A DNA stretch of 49,153 bases from Herbinix sp. (GTDB taxonomy: Bacteria; Bacillota; Clostridia; Lachnospirales; Lachnospiraceae), in assembly GCA_029238935.1 (NCBI GenBank), contig JAQZBN010000052.1, positions 1-49,153 of the forward strand, written 5' to 3'. Of the stretch, positions 45,476 to 49,153 are shown one piece after another. Below the pieces are notes generated by a model. That model did not search any database. It was given only the letters and a program-made list of their open reading frames with translations, and was not told where the DNA came from. The translations under genes and the position numbers were made by a program. How positions within the stretch are numbered: the first letter of the stretch is position 1; every line of letters starts with the position of its first letter.

Positions 45476-45829
45476 CTAATCATCATTTAAATGATTATTC
45501 CTAATACTGTCATTTATTATAGTCTTTATGTCAATTTTATTCTCGCTCTTACTGAAAGGTCCATTTTCGCCTAATATAGTATCCATCAAATGATTATATT
45601 GCTCATTAGAACTAGTTTTTAATGCTGCATGTCTAAGTATTATTTGCTCTACAATTGCATACATAACCCAAAGACAAAAAATTACAACGGATAATTTGGT
45701 AAAATAGTTATTAAAAATTCCAATAATCAAAAATAAAAGTACAAGAGCACCTATATAAAATTTTCTTATTAAATTGCTAATTACCCCAAAAATAAATAAT
45801 TTCATTGGATATTTTCTTTTGTTATCCAT
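45476..45829 (-). CDS. Small membrane protein of unknown function
   Basis: A 117-aa protein starting MDNKRKYPMK, with GGAGG 6 bases before ATG 45829. Two hydrophobic segments (about residues 8-45 and 47-68) are followed by a polar tail (SSNEQYNHLMDTILGENGPF, then SKSENKIDIKTIINDSIRNN). I recognise no family. An in-frame start 16 codons upstream lacks a ribosome site. It has its own terminator, so it is probably a single-gene unit downstream of LigD by 103 bases on the same strand... transcribed before the kinase operon. Confidence 0.65.
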   Translation of the reverse strand: MDNKRKYPMKLFIFGVISNLIRKFYIGALVLLFLIIGIFNNYFTKLSVVIFCLWVMYAIVEQIILRHAALKTSSNEQYNHLMDTILGENGPFSKSENKIDIKTIINDSIRNNHLNDD

Positions 45830-45932
45830 ACTAACCTCCAGTCCATCAATTCTTCGTTCAATAGCTAGTATTATCATAATACAAAGTATTATATAAAATA
45901 AATACTAATTCTAGGTAAACCTTTTTTAATCA

Positions 45933-48374
45933 TCATTTCAGCATTTGATTATTCTCGAAAAAATCGAACCAAGGATCATTCCCATGAATTCTATGAAGCG
46001 CATCTTCTAGCGTGATGCCATCAGGCGCCACTGTATCAAGTTCATCCCATCCGATTGGCATGGACACCTTAGCTCCTTTTCTTGCTCTTAGGGAATAAGG
46101 TGCAATACTGGTCGCTCCTCTTCCATTTCTCATCCAATCGATGAAGATCTTGTCGGTACGCTTGGCTTTTCTAACATTGCTAGTGTAACGATCCGGCCAC
46201 ATCTGTTCCATAACCTCTGCTACCCGTCGTGCAAAATCATGAAAGACATCCCAAGTCACAACCGGCTTCAGAGGAACTACTACATGGTAACCTTTTCCTC
46301 CGCTGGTCTTAAGATAGGATTTTAAAGACAGCTCATTCAGAATACTTTTCACATCCAAAACGCCTTGACGTACCCTGCTCAAATCCATTCCTTCATCCGG
46401 ATCCAAGTCAAAAACCATCATATCGGGCATTTCAAGCGTTTCGACACTGCTACCCCAAATATGAAACTCCAATGTTCCCATTTGAGCTTCTTCTATCAGT
46501 CCTGCTGCGTTCTCTAAATAAAAATAATCTTCTGTCTCTCCGCTGCCGGTAGGTACCGGTATGATAATAACCTCTTTGCTCCCAGGACCGGGATGCTTTT
46601 TAAAGAAGCAGGTCTGTGAGATACCTTTGGGACAGCGTATCGCGCTGATAAGCCTATGGCTCACATACGGTAGCATTCGTTCTGAGACCTTTGCATAATA
46701 ACGAATCACATCCTCCTTTGTGATCTGAGGATGATCGAATAACACTTTATCCGGATTGGAGATCTTTACTCCTTGAATCATCAATCTGCCTGCTGAGACA
46801 TCCGCTGACATCTCCTCTTCTTCGCTAGTTTCCTGCGGCTGTATTTCGTCCCCAGCTTTTTCCCTTATGATTTCCTTCGGATCCTTGTCCGTTCGCAAAC
46901 CTTTATAACTAGCCTGTCTTAATTGATTTTCCTGCGTCCATTCGGCAAACTTTATTTCTGCGACAAATTCAGGCTCAAGCCATATTATCTTCTCATTTGC
47001 TTTAAGCTTAGGTACTTCATTAAAGGGTGAATCCATTCTCTGTATGTTCTTAAATTTATCTTCCAATGTTTTCATTTCAGCTTCACTTATGCCTGTACCG
47101 GCACGACCTGCATAAACCAAATCCTCATCTTCATATACACCAAGCAAAATCGAGCTTACACCACTCATTCTTTTGTCAGATAGTGTATACCCAGCAATCA
47201 CAAATTCCTGTCTTTTATCACATTTTAGTTTAATCCAGTCCCCGTTTCGTAATCCGCTATAGATAGAGTCAGCTTTCTTACCAACAATCCCCTCCATTCC
47301 CAACTCACAGGCCACAGCAAAGCTTTCATTTCCTTTTCCTAGGATATACCGACTGTAATAAAGATTTGGTGGAGCCTCCTTGAATAGCGTCTCAAGCATT
47401 TCTTTTCTCTCCATCAAACGACGACCTCGAAGATCAACTCCATCCAGTGCTAAAAGATCAAAGACAATATAGGTAAGATTTTTACCTTTCGAATTTTTCA
47501 TATAGTTCTGGAGCGCTTGAAAATCTGTTTTCCCGGCTGCATCTGTTACAGCGATTTCACCATCCAGGATCATGGCTCTTCCTGCAGAGAAGGTAATAAG
47601 TGATGATGAAATGTCATGAAACCGTGCAGCATAATCATTACCGTTCCTTGTAATCAGCCGGGTACTGTTACCTTCAACATATGCCATTATTCTGTACCCG
47701 TCGTATTTTAGCTCATAGAGCCAATCCTTATCCTCAGGCACAGTCTTCACTAATTTGGCTAGCTGTACGTTAGTCATACGAAAAGGGTTTCTTATGAATT
47801 TATCCACTTCTCCCTTATCGATTTCATCCATGGTGCGACCGGTTCGGATGCTGGTTACAAATTCAGATATTCCATCCGAGTCTTTCACATATTCATCTTT
47901 CTCTTTCAGCAAAAGCCAGTTATCCTCTGCCTCTCCCGTTTTTCCTTTGATTCGTATCAAAGCCCACTTCCCCTTAAGTCTTGTTCCTTTCAATACGAAC
48001 TTCATTGTACCTTCCAGCAAACCTTCCTCCACATTACCATATGGCTCCCAGAAACCTTCATCCCAGATCATAACTACCCCGCCGCCATATTCTCCTTTGG
48101 GTATGGTTCCTTCAAAATTCCTATATTCCAGCGGATGGTCCTCAACGTGTACGGCAAGTCTTTTGTCCCCAGTTTTATAAGAAGGGCCCTTCGGTACAGC
48201 CCAACTTAGTAGAACCCCTCCCCACTCCAGACGAAAATCATAATGTTCTTTTCGTGCCATATGGTGTTGGACAACAAATCTAAGACCTTCTACTGAATTC
48301 TCTGCTTCACCTTCAGGCTCTAAGGTTTTTTCAAAATTCCTTTTTTGATTGTACTCTTTTAAGTCTCCTATCAT
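45933..48374 (-). CDS. ligD: DNA ligase D (end-joining ligase/polymerase)
   Basis: An 813-aa multidomain enzyme for non-homologous end joining. Domain order is phosphoesterase (about 15-165; HHMARKEHYDFRLE with His38, His44, Asp46), ATP-dependent ligase (about 200-510; KYDGYR with adenylated Lys223, YIVFDLLALDGVDLRG, EGIVGKKADSIYSGLRNGDW), then primase/polymerase (about 545-813; MVFDLDPDEG, KTSGGKGYHVVVPL, IDWMRNGRGATSIAPYSLRA). This PE-LIG-POL order is that of the Pseudomonas enzyme, not the mycobacterial POL-PE-LIG. It starts 3 bases after the Ku gene with no clear ribosome site, so translation is probably coupled to Ku. It repairs double-strand breaks, useful in spores. Confidence 0.97.
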   Translation of the reverse strand: MIGDLKEYNQKRNFEKTLEPEGEAENSVEGLRFVVQHHMARKEHYDFRLEWGGVLLSWAVPKGPSYKTGDKRLAVHVEDHPLEYRNFEGTIPKGEYGGGVVMIWDEGFWEPYGNVEEGLLEGTMKFVLKGTRLKGKWALIRIKGKTGEAEDNWLLLKEKDEYVKDSDGISEFVTSIRTGRTMDEIDKGEVDKFIRNPFRMTNVQLAKLVKTVPEDKDWLYELKYDGYRIMAYVEGNSTRLITRNGNDYAARFHDISSSLITFSAGRAMILDGEIAVTDAAGKTDFQALQNYMKNSKGKNLTYIVFDLLALDGVDLRGRRLMERKEMLETLFKEAPPNLYYSRYILGKGNESFAVACELGMEGIVGKKADSIYSGLRNGDWIKLKCDKRQEFVIAGYTLSDKRMSGVSSILLGVYEDEDLVYAGRAGTGISEAEMKTLEDKFKNIQRMDSPFNEVPKLKANEKIIWLEPEFVAEIKFAEWTQENQLRQASYKGLRTDKDPKEIIREKAGDEIQPQETSEEEEMSADVSAGRLMIQGVKISNPDKVLFDHPQITKEDVIRYYAKVSERMLPYVSHRLISAIRCPKGISQTCFFKKHPGPGSKEVIIIPVPTGSGETEDYFYLENAAGLIEEAQMGTLEFHIWGSSVETLEMPDMMVFDLDPDEGMDLSRVRQGVLDVKSILNELSLKSYLKTSGGKGYHVVVPLKPVVTWDVFHDFARRVAEVMEQMWPDRYTSNVRKAKRTDKIFIDWMRNGRGATSIAPYSLRARKGAKVSMPIGWDELDTVAPDGITLEDALHRIHGNDPWFDFFENNQMLK

Positions 48375-48377
48375 AGA

Positions 48378-49151
48378 TTAAGCCGTTTCTTTGTCAGTCT
48401 TTGCTTTTTCGACACTTGCTCTGAGCGCTTCCATCAGGTCGATTACTTTACCTGCACTGACAGGTTCCGCAGCCACAATCTCTTGTCCGGCAATCTTTGC
48501 TTCGATCAGTGAGCGGAGTCTCGACTGGTATTCATCTTTATATTTCGCAGGGTCAAAAGGTGTATCCATGGAATTGATCAAAATTTTTGCCATGTTTATC
48601 TCCTGCTCGGATATATCAGGTTTGTTATATTGTCGTTGAAGTGCTTTGACCTCATCAGCATAGAACATGGTGGAAATCAAGATCCCATCTTCTCGTGGAA
48701 TGATTGCCATAAGGGTATCCTTCGTTCCCATAACGGTTTTACCAATCGCTATCTTTTGTTCCGCCATTAGAGCTGACCGAAGCAGCTCGAACGCTTTTTC
48801 ACCACCTGCCTCAGGTGCCGCCTGATAGGTCTTCTCATAATAAACAGGTGAAATCTGATTTAACTGGGCAAAATGAAGGATTTGGATTGACTTTTCCTTT
48901 TCTGTCTTAATTTTTTCAATCTCTTCGTCTGTAATTACAACATACTTGTCCTCATCATACTCATAGCCCTTCACAATATCATCCGCTTTAATTTCCTTTC
49001 CACAATGGGCACAGGCTTTCTTATAACGAATACGGCTATTGTCATCCTTATGCAGCTGATTAAAATGAATGTCGTTATCCTGTGTAGCTGTGAACATCGC
49101 AATCGGGATTGCGACCATACCAAACGTTATAACCGATTTACGTGACATCAT
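48378..49151 (-). CDS. ku: Ku DNA-end-binding protein
   Basis: A 257-aa bacterial Ku. It opens with SRKSVITFGMVAIPIAMFTA and carries HFNQLHKDDNSRIRYKKACA, a CAHC pair, DIVKGYEYDEDKYVVI, and GTKDTLMAIIPREDGILIST, all Ku core features; the end is Lys/Ala rich. It forms a ring on DNA ends and recruits LigD, encoded 3 bases downstream. The first ATG is 2 bases from the window edge, so the ribosome site is out of view and a start further upstream is possible, though the visible start fits the family. Confidence 0.95.
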   Translation of the reverse strand: MMSRKSVITFGMVAIPIAMFTATQDNDIHFNQLHKDDNSRIRYKKACAHCGKEIKADDIVKGYEYDEDKYVVITDEEIEKIKTEKEKSIQILHFAQLNQISPVYYEKTYQAAPEAGGEKAFELLRSALMAEQKIAIGKTVMGTKDTLMAIIPREDGILISTMFYADEVKALQRQYNKPDISEQEINMAKILINSMDTPFDPAKYKDEYQSRLRSLIEAKIAGQEIVAAEPVSAGKVIDLMEALRASVEKAKTDKETA

Positions 49152-49153
49152 AA

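Overview
This AT-rich 49-kb window most likely comes from a spore-forming, low-GC clostridium, probably Lachnospiraceae. The indications are strong AGGAGG-type ribosome sites, several TTG and GTG starts, a probable Spo0E-like peptide, large multi-gene carbohydrate ABC operons without ATPase genes, and a clostridial Ku/LigD pair. No rRNA, tRNA, CRISPR array or intact mobile element was seen.

Region 1 (56-16122, all minus strand) is one long transport operon. In transcription order it encodes an 832-aa lipoprotein with two discoidin-like domains, a 990-aa solute-binding fusion protein, a MalF/MalG-type permease pair, an NHL-repeat/Yip1-like membrane protein, a membrane-anchored DUF5696-like protein, a second permease pair, a second solute-binding lipoprotein, and a small lipoprotein that appears frameshifted. 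No transport ATPase is encoded, so a shared housekeeping ATPase is implied.

Region 2 (16478-36064) is a glycan-degradation locus. It has two canonical GH38 alpha-mannosidases, a third GH38-like protein that has lost most catalytic and zinc-ligand positions, a DUF1861/GH130-like protein, two CE2-like SGNH esterases, a secreted or membrane-anchored GH2 enzyme carrying an inserted F5/8C (CBM32-like) domain, and two paralogous regulators that join a GntR DNA-binding domain to a LacI-type sugar-binding domain (AraR architecture). A shared TATACTTT-containing element lies in three intergenic regions of regions 1 and 2; at 22278-22300 it forms a perfect inverted repeat beside a well-formed promoter. 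I infer a regulon for import and trimming of an acetylated, mannose-containing glycan. Four intergenic spaces here carry four unrelated tandem-repeat arrays, one seeming to grow from the last codons of the gene before it.

Region 3 (36511-39201, plus strand) is a polar amino-acid (cystine-type) ABC transporter operon with a clear promoter and a long leader. Region 4 (39241-45829, minus strand) holds a Spo0E-like peptide, a GGDEF-EAL cyclic-di-GMP enzyme, an AraC-type response regulator with its histidine kinase (which has an ABC-substrate-binding-like sensor), and a small membrane protein. Region 5 (45933-49151, minus strand) is the non-homologous end-joining pair LigD and Ku.
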